Source: Lentisphaeria bacterium
Lineage (GTDB): Bacteria; Verrucomicrobiota; Lentisphaeria; Oligosphaerales; Oligosphaeraceae
Assembly (NCBI GenBank): GCA_016288215.1
Contig: JAEEYQ010000015.1
Span: forward strand, 18,463 to 82,462
Direction: 5' to 3'
DNA length: 64,000 nucleotides
The position numbers were made by a program, and so were the translations under genes. This document shows, in pieces, positions 50,434 to 59,230 of the stretch; within the stretch, counting starts at the first letter, position 1; the number at the start of each line of letters is the position of its first letter. The notes beneath the pieces were generated by a model that worked only from the letters and a program-made list of their open reading frames with translations, searched no databases and was not told the origin of the DNA.

Positions 50434-52314
50434 TCACTCCTTCGGAATGATAATATCCAACTCGCCGCAGGCTTCGGCGGGGGGAATGGAGCCGGCGGGA
50501 TAGTCGGGGGAGGCGAAGTCCGTCCGATGGAAATCGCGGAGGAAATCCGCGCCGACGGCCATTTCGGCTTTGGCGTCCGGCTGGAGGCGCAGCCGGAAGA
50601 CGGCCATTCCATCTTCCTGAACCGCAAGGGTTTCCAGCGGAACGCGAAGCCAATTCAGAAAGCGGTCCTGCTCCAGATTCGCGTTGGTGATGGGATAGCG
50701 GACGCCCCCATGCTCCAACGTGCCCTTCCAGACGGCGTTGGGCGGCGCGAAGACCAATAGCCGGAAGCAGGCCGTCTTGTCCGCCGCGGAGGCGGCGTCG
50801 GCGGGAACGCAAAGGCGTTTGGTGATGTCCAGTCCGGCCGCGGGAATGCGCAGGGGCGAGACGCCGCCGAAGGACAAGGGGCCGTGGTCATAGCTGCGCG
50901 TGATGGTGGAACTGTCGTCCTGTGAACACGTTACGCAGACGCCTTGAGGCCGCAGGAGGCGCATGGCGGCCGCTTCGCCATAGTCCTGATAGAGGCTGTA
51001 GGCGGCGCAGGTGAAGAAGAAACTTCCAATAACTAGAAGTATAATCATAAGTCGTTGTTGCCGAACAACTTGCGCATCCATCTTTCGCCAACGGCGCGGC
51101 AGGGCCAGCAGAGCCTGCACGCCCGCGCCAGCAAAGGCGCACTGCAGCGGCAGGCCGGCGATGCGGAAGCGGGCAAGGATGTAGAAGAGCACCGTGCTGA
51201 AGCAGAACATCCACGCCATGTAATAGAGGAGCAGCCGTTTAGGGGAGCGGCGCCTCCAGTTCAGCGCCATGCCCATCAACGCCAATGCGGCGATGAGGAA
51301 ATAGGGGACCAATAGCGGAAAGGACAGCAGGCGGCTGGCTTTGCCCTCCCGCTGAATGCTGACGTTGTTGGGAATCTCCCTTCTGTCCCAATAGAGCAGG
51401 AACGCGCGGGCCTTCAGCTCCAAAACCGCCAGCGGCTCCGAAAGGAACCAGCGGACCATGTTGCGCGGGACGCTGACTTGGCCATCGTCGGATTGACGGC
51501 ACCATGCGTGGTAGAGCAGGGGATACTCCAGCCCGCCGGGAGGCGCCTCTGGTGTGTTGCCCAACGCCAGCACCTTGTCTCCCGCTGTGGATGGGCCTGT
51601 CCAGCGGCCCGCGTATTTCCAGTTGCGGAGGGCATAGGGCAGTTGGGGCAGATAGAAGAGGCAAAGGGACAGGAGAAGCAGTATGGTGGCGCGGACCGGA
51701 CGGCGGCGGTTCCGCCATATCATAAACCCTAGAACGCCAGGGAATAACAGCAGCGCATTGCCGCGGGTCAGCGTGGCGACCGCGCAGACTCCCGCCAGCA
51801 GCAGCCATTGCCACAGACGGTTTCCCCGCCATGCTAAGATGCTGAGCCAGAGCATGATAGACAGCCACAGGCTGGCCAGAACCTCATATAGCAGAAACGG
51901 CGTGTAGAAGATGTGGAAACGGCTCAGCGCCAGCAGCAGCGCCGCCGCCAGCCCCGCCTTCCGACCGAAGAGCAAGGCGGTGGCCCAGCCCGTGAACAGA
52001 ACTGCCAATGTTCCCACAAGTGTCTGCGCCACAAGGATTAACGTCGTGCTTCCGGGGCTGAGGCAATACAGCAGCGGCAGGAAGATCGTGTAGTAGAATG
52101 GCTGATAGTCGAAGTGGTCGGGCCACTTCCCCTGCCGAATGTCCATGGCCAAGGCACGGTAGGTGGCCATGTCCGTCACGGCGGCGGGATGGACGACTGT
52201 GGGATGGCTGGACAGCTCCATGCAGACCACGCCCCGCAGCACAAGCGCCACAAGTCCAACTAGCAGAAGGACTTGCATAAAACGGCGATGGCGTTGGGTC
52301 AACCGGGAATTCAT
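50434..52314 (-). CDS. Membrane glycosyltransferase, PMT_2/GT39-like
   Basis: A 626-residue protein from the ATG at 52314 (a further upstream frame would run through the fucU region and is rejected). About eleven hydrophobic helices occupy residues 10-470, with an acidic/aromatic first loop (DMATYRALAMDIRQGKWPDHFDYQPFYY) typical of dolichyl- or undecaprenyl-phosphate-sugar-using transferases such as ArnT and PMT. A soluble beta-rich C-terminal domain follows. It should transfer a lipid-linked sugar to an extracytoplasmic acceptor. It is the last gene of a minus-strand group with a sugar epimerase and a fucose mutarotase. Confidence 0.75.
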   Translation of the reverse strand: MNSRLTQRHRRFMQVLLLVGLVALVLRGVVCMELSSHPTVVHPAAVTDMATYRALAMDIRQGKWPDHFDYQPFYYTIFLPLLYCLSPGSTTLILVAQTLVGTLAVLFTGWATALLFGRKAGLAAALLLALSRFHIFYTPFLLYEVLASLWLSIMLWLSILAWRGNRLWQWLLLAGVCAVATLTRGNALLLFPGVLGFMIWRNRRRPVRATILLLLSLCLFYLPQLPYALRNWKYAGRWTGPSTAGDKVLALGNTPEAPPGGLEYPLLYHAWCRQSDDGQVSVPRNMVRWFLSEPLAVLELKARAFLLYWDRREIPNNVSIQREGKASRLLSFPLLVPYFLIAALALMGMALNWRRRSPKRLLLYYMAWMFCFSTVLFYILARFRIAGLPLQCAFAGAGVQALLALPRRWRKMDAQVVRQQRLMIILLVIGSFFFTCAAYSLYQDYGEAAAMRLLRPQGVCVTCSQDDSSTITRSYDHGPLSFGGVSPLRIPAAGLDITKRLCVPADAASAADKTACFRLLVFAPPNAVWKGTLEHGGVRYPITNANLEQDRFLNWLRVPLETLAVQEDGMAVFRLRLQPDAKAEMAVGADFLRDFHRTDFASPDYPAGSIPPAEACGELDIIIPKE

Positions 52315-52373
52315 GGCAAAGGCAGACGAAATGGGATGAATGGAACGAATGAGACGGACAGGATGGACGTTTG

Positions 52374-52829
52374 CTACCGCACGACGCCCTTGACCAGCAG
52401 CAGATTGCCGTACTGCCGTTCCTCTCCGGTCTGGAAGACCGCGTAGGCTTTGCGGGCCCGCTCGTAGAACGCAAAGCGTTCGATGAGGCCGAGGGACGCC
52501 GTCGGATAGCGTCGGTGAAGAATGCGCTCGAAATCGGCCCACGCCTCCGGCCGTGCCATGCCGCGGGCCTTGTCGGAGTCCGTCAGATCCATGACGGCGA
52601 TGGGCATGGCGCTGTACTCCACGTCCACGGGGAAGATGGGCTCGATGGCCTCGAAGACCTGCGCCACGTTGCCGCCGGGACAGCGGATGGGCTTGCCATG
52701 GATGGTGCTCTTCGCGATGGATTCGGCGGGGAAGTTGGCGTCGGCCAGAATCAGCACATCATCGTGTCCCATGTCGGACAGCACTTTCAGCATGTCCCCC
52801 GTCAGGATCTTGTTGATTCCATTTAACAT
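52374..52829 (-). CDS. fucU: L-fucose mutarotase / RbsD-FucU family
   Basis: GGAGG before the ATG at 52829 gives 150 residues. MLNGINKILTGDMLKVLSDMGHDDVLILADANFPA is the FucU opening, with H22 in the MGHDD motif, and the C-terminal FYERARKAYAVFQTGEERQYGN also fits. It interconverts anomers of fucose or a related sugar. It stands between a nucleotide-sugar epimerase and a glycosyltransferase, so it may support glycan building as well as fucose use. Confidence 0.88.
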   Translation of the reverse strand: MLNGINKILTGDMLKVLSDMGHDDVLILADANFPAESIAKSTIHGKPIRCPGGNVAQVFEAIEPIFPVDVEYSAMPIAVMDLTDSDKARGMARPEAWADFERILHRRYPTASLGLIERFAFYERARKAYAVFQTGEERQYGNLLLVKGVVR

Positions 52830-52861
52830 ATTGTCCTCCGTTTGGTGAAAAGCAGCCCCTT

Positions 52862-52882
52862 GCGTCTCCCGTCTCGCGTCCC
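52862..52882. repeat. CGTCTCN heptamers in the fucU leader
   Basis: Three units (GCGTCTCCCGTCTCGCGTCCC) between the SDR stop and the fucU start. Confidence 0.6.
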
Positions 52883-52900
52883 ACAAAAAGCGGCGCGGCG

Positions 52901-53869
52901 TCAACCCATCTTCCGCCGTTCGTGGGCGATGACGTCGGAGAGGATTTTGTCCAGACTGCAGCTGGGCTTGTAGCCGATGAGCTGGGCGGCCCGCTCCAGA
53001 GAGGGGACGCGGCGGCGCATGTCGTCGAAGCCCTCGCCGTAGGCCTCCTCATAGGGGATGTGGACGATGGGGGACGGGCTGTCGCAGAGGACCTTCACGC
53101 GCTGGGCGAGGAAGTCGATGGAGACCTCCTCGTTGTTGCCGATGTTGACCACTTTCCCTCTGGCGGCTGGCGTGTTCATCAGCCCCTCCAGTCCTCCGAC
53201 CACGTCCTCCACGTGGGCGAAGCAGCGGCTCTGCTGTCCGTCTCCGAACACGCGGATGGGCTCGCCGCGCAGCGCCTGGCGGACGAAGGTGGGCACCACC
53301 ATGCCGTACTGTCCCGTCTGGCCGGGGCCCACGGTGTTGAACAGGCGGGCGATGACCACCGGCAGCCGGTTCTCCACCCAATAGGCCAGCGCCAGAAACT
53401 CGTCCAGCGCCTTGGCGCAGGCGTAGCTCCAGCGGCGTTTGCCTGTGGAGCCCATCACGCGGTCGTCGTCTTCGCAGAAGGGGACTTTGCTCCCCTTGCC
53501 GTACACTTCGGACGTGGATGTGAGCAGGAACGGCTTGCGGTAGCGGGCGCAGGATTTCAGAACCGTCTCCGTGCCTCCCACGATGCTCTCGATGGTGTGC
53601 ACCGGCTGGTCGATGATGAGACGGACGCCCACGGCGGAGGCCAGATGGTAGACGCAGTCGCACTCCTTCACGCAGGCGTCCACCAGCGCCCCGTTGTTGA
53701 CGGTGTCCACAATCAGCCGAAGCCGCTTGCCGTCCTCCAGGTCCTCGATGTTTTCGTAGCGCCCTGTGGACAAGTCGTCCAAGACGACGATGGAATGGCC
53801 GTCTGCAAGCAGTCGGCGGCTCAGATGGGAGCCGATGAATCCCGCTCCCCCTGTGATGAGAATCTTCAT
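52901..53869 (-). CDS. NAD-dependent nucleotide-sugar epimerase/decarboxylase (extended SDR)
   Basis: The ATG at 53869 gives 322 residues starting MKILITGGAGFIGSHL, the NAD-binding glycine motif at 7-13. The catalytic pair is Y149 and K153 (SYACAK) with the serine/threonine block TSTSEVYG at 117-124. RLFNTVGPGQTGQYGMVVP and VFGDGQQSRCFAHVEDVV are typical of UDP-glucuronate decarboxylases and UDP-glucose epimerases; which one cannot be decided. It is the first gene of the SDR-fucU-PMT group. Confidence 0.9.
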   Translation of the reverse strand: MKILITGGAGFIGSHLSRRLLADGHSIVVLDDLSTGRYENIEDLEDGKRLRLIVDTVNNGALVDACVKECDCVYHLASAVGVRLIIDQPVHTIESIVGGTETVLKSCARYRKPFLLTSTSEVYGKGSKVPFCEDDDRVMGSTGKRRWSYACAKALDEFLALAYWVENRLPVVIARLFNTVGPGQTGQYGMVVPTFVRQALRGEPIRVFGDGQQSRCFAHVEDVVGGLEGLMNTPAARGKVVNIGNNEEVSIDFLAQRVKVLCDSPSPIVHIPYEEAYGEGFDDMRRRVPSLERAAQLIGYKPSCSLDKILSDVIAHERRKMG

Positions 53870-53902
53870 GACTAGGGTTCTCCTGTTCGATTTCGCTTTG
53901 GC

Positions 53903-53950
53903 GGCGTGGCCTGTGCCGTCCCGCCGGAGTCGGTTGGCCGCGGCCACGCC
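53903..53950. other. Inverted repeat GGCGTGGCC / GGCCACGCC between divergent genes
   Basis: Nine-base arms separated by 30 bases in the 299-bp gap between the SDR gene and glyS. The remaining gap is AT-rich near glyS (ATAATATACAGG, TATGTTATG) and probably holds its promoter. Confidence 0.35.
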
Positions 53951-54168
53951 GTCGGCGGACTTCCCTTTTCCATGGGAGGAGCCTGCTCTTTGGCGGCCGC
54001 GGACGCGTCAAATTTTCGTCCACTTCCATAATATACAGGACATATCAACTTTTTTCCTAGCCAATGTGTGGTATGTTATGAATGTTGTAAAGAAAATTGC
54101 GGATTTTTGTCCGCATGGAACCCATGGCCGTCCTGAAAAGGGGGCCGTAACCCAGCAGAAGGTGTGTT

Positions 54169-55506
54169 ATGAGCAATGCAGTTGACAATGATGTCATGAA
54201 TAAGATCGTCGCCCTGTGCAAACGCCGCGGCATCATTTTCCAAAGTTCGGAGATTTACGGCGGCATCAACGGCTTTTGGGACTACGGCCCCATGGGCGCC
54301 CCCCTGCGCCGCGCCGTGGAGCAGTGCTGGTGGAAATACATGGTGGAGGACCGCGACAACGTGGAGGGACTGGACTCCACCATCATCTGCCATCCCGAAG
54401 TGTGGCGCGCCTCCGGCCATCTGGCCCAGTTCTCCGACTCCATGACGGACTGCATGGTCTGCAAGAAGCGCTATCGCGTCGACCAGCTGGAGGACCCGCA
54501 CCATTGCCCCAACTGCGGCTCCGACAAGCTGACCGAGCCCCGCGAGTTCAACCTGATGATGAAGACCTTCGTGGGCCCCGTCTTCGACGAAGAGCACGCC
54601 GCCTATCTGCGGGCGGAAACCTGCCAGCCCATCTTCGTGGACTTCAACACCGTCCGCATCGCCACCCGCCAGAAGCTGCCTTTCGGCATCGCCCAGACCG
54701 GCAAGGCCTTCCGCAACGAGATCAACCCCCGCTTCTTCACCTTCCGCAGCCGCGAGTTCATGCAGATGGAGATGGAGTTCTTCTGCCGCGACTCCGAGTC
54801 CATGGAATGGTACAACTACTGGCGGGAGGAACGCCGCAAATTCTACACGGACATCTTGGGCATCGAGGACGGCAAGCTCCAGTGGCACGACCATGACAAG
54901 CTGGCCCACTACGCCAAGGCCGCCGTGGACATCGAATACAAGTTCCCCTTCGGCTGGGGCGAGATCGAGGGCATCCACCACCGCGGCACGTGGGACATGA
55001 GCCGCCACTGCGAATACTCCAAGCAGGAGAAGGACTGCAAATACTTCGACCAGGACACGAAGGAGAGCTTCTTCCCCACCGTCGTGGAGACCTCCTGCGG
55101 ACTGGACCGCATCTGCCTCATGCTCCTCTGCAACGCCTACGACGAAGACACCGCCGCCACCCAGAAGGAGGGCATGGAGGAGGACGTCCGCATCGTCATG
55201 CATCTGCCGGCCCGCGTGGCGCCTGTGCAGGTGGCCGTCATGCCGCTCTCCAAGAAGCTGGAGGAGAAGGCGCAGCCCATCCGCCAGGCCCTTCGCAAGA
55301 AGTTCCGCACGGCCTATGACGACTCCGGAAGCATCGGCAAGCGCTATCGTCGACAGGACGAGGTGGGAACCCCCTTCTGCCTCACGGTGGATTTCGACAC
55401 GCCGAACGACCAGGCCGTCACCGTCCGCGACCGCGACACCATGACGCAGGAGCGGGTGGGCATCGACGCGCTGGCCAGCTATCTGGACGAGCGCATCTAC
55501 AAATAA
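54169..55506 (+). CDS. glyS: Glycine--tRNA ligase, dimeric type
   Basis: A 445-residue class II synthetase of the single-chain alpha2 kind. Motif 1 region YGGINGFWDYGPMG, motif 2 GIAQTGKAFRNEINPR, and motif 3 TSCGLDRICLMLL are visible. Four cysteines, C95, C98, C113 and C116, suggest a zinc knuckle in the insertion. The C-terminal anticodon-binding domain starts near RVAPVQVAVMPL. The N-terminus is compact, with catalytic sequence from residue 10. Confidence 0.97.
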   Translation: MSNAVDNDVMNKIVALCKRRGIIFQSSEIYGGINGFWDYGPMGAPLRRAVEQCWWKYMVEDRDNVEGLDSTIICHPEVWRASGHLAQFSDSMTDCMVCKKRYRVDQLEDPHHCPNCGSDKLTEPREFNLMMKTFVGPVFDEEHAAYLRAETCQPIFVDFNTVRIATRQKLPFGIAQTGKAFRNEINPRFFTFRSREFMQMEMEFFCRDSESMEWYNYWREERRKFYTDILGIEDGKLQWHDHDKLAHYAKAAVDIEYKFPFGWGEIEGIHHRGTWDMSRHCEYSKQEKDCKYFDQDTKESFFPTVVETSCGLDRICLMLLCNAYDEDTAATQKEGMEEDVRIVMHLPARVAPVQVAVMPLSKKLEEKAQPIRQALRKKFRTAYDDSGSIGKRYRRQDEVGTPFCLTVDFDTPNDQAVTVRDRDTMTQERVGIDALASYLDERIYK

Positions 55507-55582
55507 GAGCCAAACTACTGGCCGCAATACATAAATCATTGCAGCGCAATATGTTATCATATCGCATCCGGAGATTCGCCTC

Positions 55583-56986
55583 ATGCTGAAACGAAAGGTC
55601 GTCCTCTCCCTCGTCACGGTGATTCTGCTGGTCAATCTGGCCATCGGATACCGCTCCTACTGTCAGGAGGCCGCCAAAAGCGGCGAAAACGAGGTGTTCG
55701 ACTCCATTTCCCTCATGATGGAGGTCCTTCAGCATATCCGCAAGTTCTACGTGGACAGTGACAAGGTCAACATCAAGGACCTGATGTACGGCGCCATCGA
55801 GGGCATGACCATGCGGCTGGATCCCTTCAGCAACTTCCTCCCGCCGCAGGACGCGGAGGATTTGCGGCAGGAGAGCGAGGGTGAGTTCGCGGGCATCGGC
55901 GTCACGGTCAACTTCCACGACGGCAAGCTCTTCATCGTATCCACCATACCCGGCACGCCGGGGGCCCGCGCGGAGCTGCAGCAGGGCGATGTGATTGTGA
56001 AGGTGGACGGCGAAGACGTGGTGGACATGGAGGCCGCCGTCTCCAGGATGCGGGGGAAGCCGGGCACCGCCGTGGTCCTCACGATTCAACGGGAACAGCA
56101 GGAGCCCATGGAGGTGCCCATCGTCCGCGAGATCATCACCGTCCCCAGCGTCGTCTATCCCACCATCTTTCCGGACACCCATGTCGCCTATTTGGGCATC
56201 ACTCAGTTCACGGAACAGACTGCCAGTCAGCTTGCCAAGGAACTTAAGTCATTGGAAGAGAAGAAGATAGAAGGACTCATCATCGATCTGCGGGACAATC
56301 CGGGCGGCCTGCTCCACTCCGCCGTGGAGGTGTGCAGCTTCTTCCTGCCCGCCAACGAGCTGGTGGTCTCCATCGAGGGGCGGGAGAACAAGGAGCAGGA
56401 AATGTCACGGAACGGCTACAAGTTCCCCGATTCCATCCCGCTGATTCTGCTGATCAACCGCAACAGCGCCAGCGCCGCAGAGATCACCGCGGGCTGCCTC
56501 TGCGACTACAATCGCGCTATCCTGTTGGGGGAGAAGAGCTTCGGAAAGGGCTCCGTGCAGAACGTCATTCCCATGCGGGATGGCTGCGCCTTGAAGCTGA
56601 CGGTGGCGAAATACTTCACGCCCAGCCGTCGGGTCATCCATGGGCAGGGGATTCCGCCGAACATTCACGTGACGCTGCCGCGGCAGAACATCATCCGTCT
56701 CTCCAAGATGGGTGACGACCTTCCGTCTCGCCTTGCGGAGGATACGCAAATGCATCGTGCCGTGGAGGTTATGCAGACTTGCATCGCCCAGTCGGCCGGC
56801 CGGAAGGGCAAATTCCAGTCCACCGACCATGCGGAGCTCTTCACGGCCCCGCCACCCCAATCAATTCAGGACATGGAGGCCGACGATGAGGCCGAGGGCA
56901 ACGCGGACGATGCGCCGTCGGACAAATCCGTCGATCATCCACAGATTGAAGGGGATGGAACCCCTGTTCAGCAAGAGGAGAAATGA
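55583..56986 (+). CDS. ctpA: C-terminal processing protease (S41)
   Basis: A 467-residue periplasmic or membrane-anchored serine protease with an N-terminal helix (about 6-23). A PDZ domain (about 100-185, GIGVTVNFHDGKL, ALQQGD-type loop) precedes the catalytic core. The serine-lysine dyad is S297 (NSASAAEI) and K322 (SFGKGSVQ), 25 apart as in Tsp and the D1 protease. The last 60 residues are an acidic, low-complexity tail. It trims tails of envelope proteins. dapB follows after one base. Confidence 0.93.
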   Translation: MLKRKVVLSLVTVILLVNLAIGYRSYCQEAAKSGENEVFDSISLMMEVLQHIRKFYVDSDKVNIKDLMYGAIEGMTMRLDPFSNFLPPQDAEDLRQESEGEFAGIGVTVNFHDGKLFIVSTIPGTPGARAELQQGDVIVKVDGEDVVDMEAAVSRMRGKPGTAVVLTIQREQQEPMEVPIVREIITVPSVVYPTIFPDTHVAYLGITQFTEQTASQLAKELKSLEEKKIEGLIIDLRDNPGGLLHSAVEVCSFFLPANELVVSIEGRENKEQEMSRNGYKFPDSIPLILLINRNSASAAEITAGCLCDYNRAILLGEKSFGKGSVQNVIPMRDGCALKLTVAKYFTPSRRVIHGQGIPPNIHVTLPRQNIIRLSKMGDDLPSRLAEDTQMHRAVEVMQTCIAQSAGRKGKFQSTDHAELFTAPPPQSIQDMEADDEAEGNADDAPSDKSVDHPQIEGDGTPVQQEEK

Positions 56987-56987
56987 T

Positions 56988-57794
56988 ATGATTCGCGTTG
57001 CCGTCATTGGAGCCGCCGGCCGCATGGGCCGCCTGAACGTCGCTCAAGTCCTTCAGCAGCCAGACATGGCCCTCAGCGGCGCCATCGAGTCCTCCGCCTG
57101 TCCGCTGATGGGGCAGGACGCGGCGGTGGTCGCTGGCCTTCCCGCCTGCGGTGTACCCATCAGCGCGGACGCGGAGGCGATTTTGTCCAAGACGGACGTG
57201 TTGGTGGATTTCACCTTCCCCGGCGTCACCATGAAAATCGCCCCTCTGGCCGCCGCCGCCAACGTGGCCATGGTCATCGGCTCCACGGGTCTTTCGGAGG
57301 CGGACAAGGCCGCGCTGGCGGAGTTGGCCGCCAAGGGCGCCCGCATCGTCCAGGCCCCCAACATGAGCATCGGCGTCAATCTGCTCTTCTCCCTCTGCGC
57401 CAAAGTCGCGCCGCTGCTTGGGGAGGACTATGACATCGAAGTCGTTGAAATGCACCATAATCAGAAGAAGGACGCTCCTTCCGGCACGGCGGAGCGTCTG
57501 GGCGAGATTCTGGCGGCGGCGCGGGGCCTGAACTATGCGACGGACACCCGCCACGGCCGCGTCGGCATGGTCGGCGCACGGACCAAAAAGGAGATTGGCA
57601 TGCACTCCCTGCGCGGGGGCGATGTGGTCGGCGACCATACGGTCATTTTCGCCACCAACGGCGAGCGGGTGGAGTTCACCCACAAGGCCTCCAACCGCGA
57701 GACCTTCGCCAAAGGGGCCATCCGTGCCGTACGCTTCCTCATGACGGCGAGGCCCGGCCTCTATGACATGATGGACGTCCTCGGCCTCAAATAA
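56988..57794 (+). CDS. dapB: 4-hydroxy-tetrahydrodipicolinate reductase
   Basis: A 268-residue enzyme of the lysine and meso-diaminopimelate pathway. GAAGRMGR at 9-15 binds the cofactor; EMHHNQKKDAPSGTA at 155-169 carries the catalytic H156 and the lysine. GRVGMVGARTKKEIGMHSLRGGDVVGDH is typical. AGGAG inside the ctpA end and one intervening base mean tight coupling with that gene. Diaminopimelate is needed for peptidoglycan. Confidence 0.97.
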   Translation: MIRVAVIGAAGRMGRLNVAQVLQQPDMALSGAIESSACPLMGQDAAVVAGLPACGVPISADAEAILSKTDVLVDFTFPGVTMKIAPLAAAANVAMVIGSTGLSEADKAALAELAAKGARIVQAPNMSIGVNLLFSLCAKVAPLLGEDYDIEVVEMHHNQKKDAPSGTAERLGEILAAARGLNYATDTRHGRVGMVGARTKKEIGMHSLRGGDVVGDHTVIFATNGERVEFTHKASNRETFAKGAIRAVRFLMTARPGLYDMMDVLGLK

Positions 57795-57801
57795 CCCTTT
57801 T

Positions 57802-58090
57802 CAGTCCACAGAATACACATAATAAACAGAAAGAACAATCCACAATATACACTGAATAAAGTAACTGTTCAGAACGTTTTGCCAATTCTCCGTCTGGAAG
57901 ACGGCCGTTGGGTAACCCCCGACTTCAGTCGGGGGATGGGGATGGTCTCTCACGACCACCCGTCTGAAAGACGGCACATGTCTGAAAGACAGCATTCAGC
58001 CCCCTTCTGAATAGATACTGAATAAACATAAAAGAGACGTAAAATGCTGAACATTAGTCTCTTCTGTGTTTTTCTGTGTGTTCGATGGAC
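57802..58090. repeat. Repeat-filled gap with CACAGAA-type ends and small hairpins
   Basis: The left end (TCCACAGAATACACA) and right end (TCTGTGTTTTTCTGTGTG, then GGACT) are inverse forms of one 9-mer-like repeat. Inside are three mini-hairpins, CCGTCT-GGA-AGACGG (57890-57904), CCGTCT-GAA-AGACGG (57960-57974), TGTCT-GAA-AGACA (57979-57991), and the REP-like CCCCCGAC-TTCA-GTCGGGGG (57916-57935). No gene is evident. Confidence 0.7.
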
Positions 58091-58105
58091 TCTATGGAGT
58101 AGCAT

Positions 58106-59101
58106 ATGCAAACATCCATCACGTTGAAGAACGATAGGGGCAGCGTCACGTTGGACGGTGCCCTCCAGGGGCGCATCTTCGCCGAATTGGACGGCGAATG
58201 CCTCCATCGGCGGGACCGTCAGCTGGAGGCCCATCCGGACCCAGTGGAATTCAACAACATCGGCGGCAATTCCCTCTGGCCCGCTCCCGAAGGCGGCCCC
58301 TATGCCTTCAATTATCTGAAGGAGGGGGAATGGCTGGTGCAGCCGGGAGTCAACCGCGCCGTCTCTTCCATGATAGGCGCAAGTTCCTGCGAGAGAACAG
58401 TTTGCATGAAAAACTTCCACGGGGCGTCCCTGACCATGACCTTCCGCCGCGCCATCGCGCTGAAGGACGTGTCGGAGACCGCCACCCAATTCGGCCTGTC
58501 CGCCCTTTCCTATGAGGAGGATGACGAAATCCGCTTTGCCGAGCCCATGCCGATGGCGGAGGCGGTGGTCGCCGCCTGGTCGTTGGAGCAGTTCCCCGGC
58601 GCGGAGGGCGTCGTCGCCTTTGGCCGCATGGCCGACGACAAGGCGGCCCGCGAGGCGGTCAACTGCAATTTCTACGGCAATCCCATGCCCCGTTTGTCCT
58701 TCATGGACAACTGGTTCCGCTTTTCCTTAGGGGGCCAGGACCGGCTGCAGATCGGCGTCAGCGCCGCTGCGGCTCCCGCCCTCATCGGCGCCTATGACCC
58801 CTCCCGCAGCCTGCTGATTGTCCGCCATGGCGGCGACGGCGTCGGCAAACGCATCGACATCGCGGACAACGAGCAGCCCAACGGCGTTTTCGGCGCCGAC
58901 GACCAATACAGCATCTTCAACGGCGCCTCCCTGAATTTCTTCGAGCTGGAGACCATCGCCCCCATGGACTGCACGGCGGATGGCCGCGTCATCGGCTCCC
59001 GCCTCCACGCCCAAACCACCTTCTTCCGCGGCAAGAAGGACAGCATCGAAAGCCTGCTGCTGAAAATCTATGGCGCCCCCGCCGGCTTGATAGTCCCCTA
59101 G
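58106..59101 (+). CDS. DUF6786-like / galactose-mutarotase-like protein
   Basis: A 331-residue cytoplasmic protein, no signal seen. The core FNNIGGNSLWPAPEGGPYAFNY and the later beta-rich sequence (NPMPRLSFMDNWFRFSLGG, NFFELETIAPMD) recall the DUF6786 group, whose fold is thought to be that of galactose mutarotase. The call is from memory of the motif only. It may act on a free sugar. It precedes the M24 and ROK genes. Confidence 0.5.
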   Translation: MQTSITLKNDRGSVTLDGALQGRIFAELDGECLHRRDRQLEAHPDPVEFNNIGGNSLWPAPEGGPYAFNYLKEGEWLVQPGVNRAVSSMIGASSCERTVCMKNFHGASLTMTFRRAIALKDVSETATQFGLSALSYEEDDEIRFAEPMPMAEAVVAAWSLEQFPGAEGVVAFGRMADDKAAREAVNCNFYGNPMPRLSFMDNWFRFSLGGQDRLQIGVSAAAAPALIGAYDPSRSLLIVRHGGDGVGKRIDIADNEQPNGVFGADDQYSIFNGASLNFFELETIAPMDCTADGRVIGSRLHAQTTFFRGKKDSIESLLLKIYGAPAGLIVP

Positions 59102-59106
59102 ACGAT

Positions 59107-59146
59107 GTCCCCTATACAACTATATATAATATATGGTATAGGGGAC
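59107..59146. repeat. Perfect inverted repeat GTCCCCTATAC / GTATAGGGGAC with AT-rich centre
   Basis: Eleven-base arms (59107-59117, 59136-59146) surround AACTATATATAATATATG. It lies between the DUF6786-like gene and the M24 gene. The centre and right arm resemble the sequence at 41831-41850. Confidence 0.7.
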
Positions 59147-59230
59147 GGGTCGCCCGCAGCGCTTTTCGATGTTTCGTGTTTTTTTGATAATGCATTCATT
59201 TTTATATCATAAAAGAAGGAAATTGACATC

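Noticed and set aside
54076..55644. 522-codon open frame antisense to glyS
   Set aside because: Shadow of glyS with no recognisable protein features.
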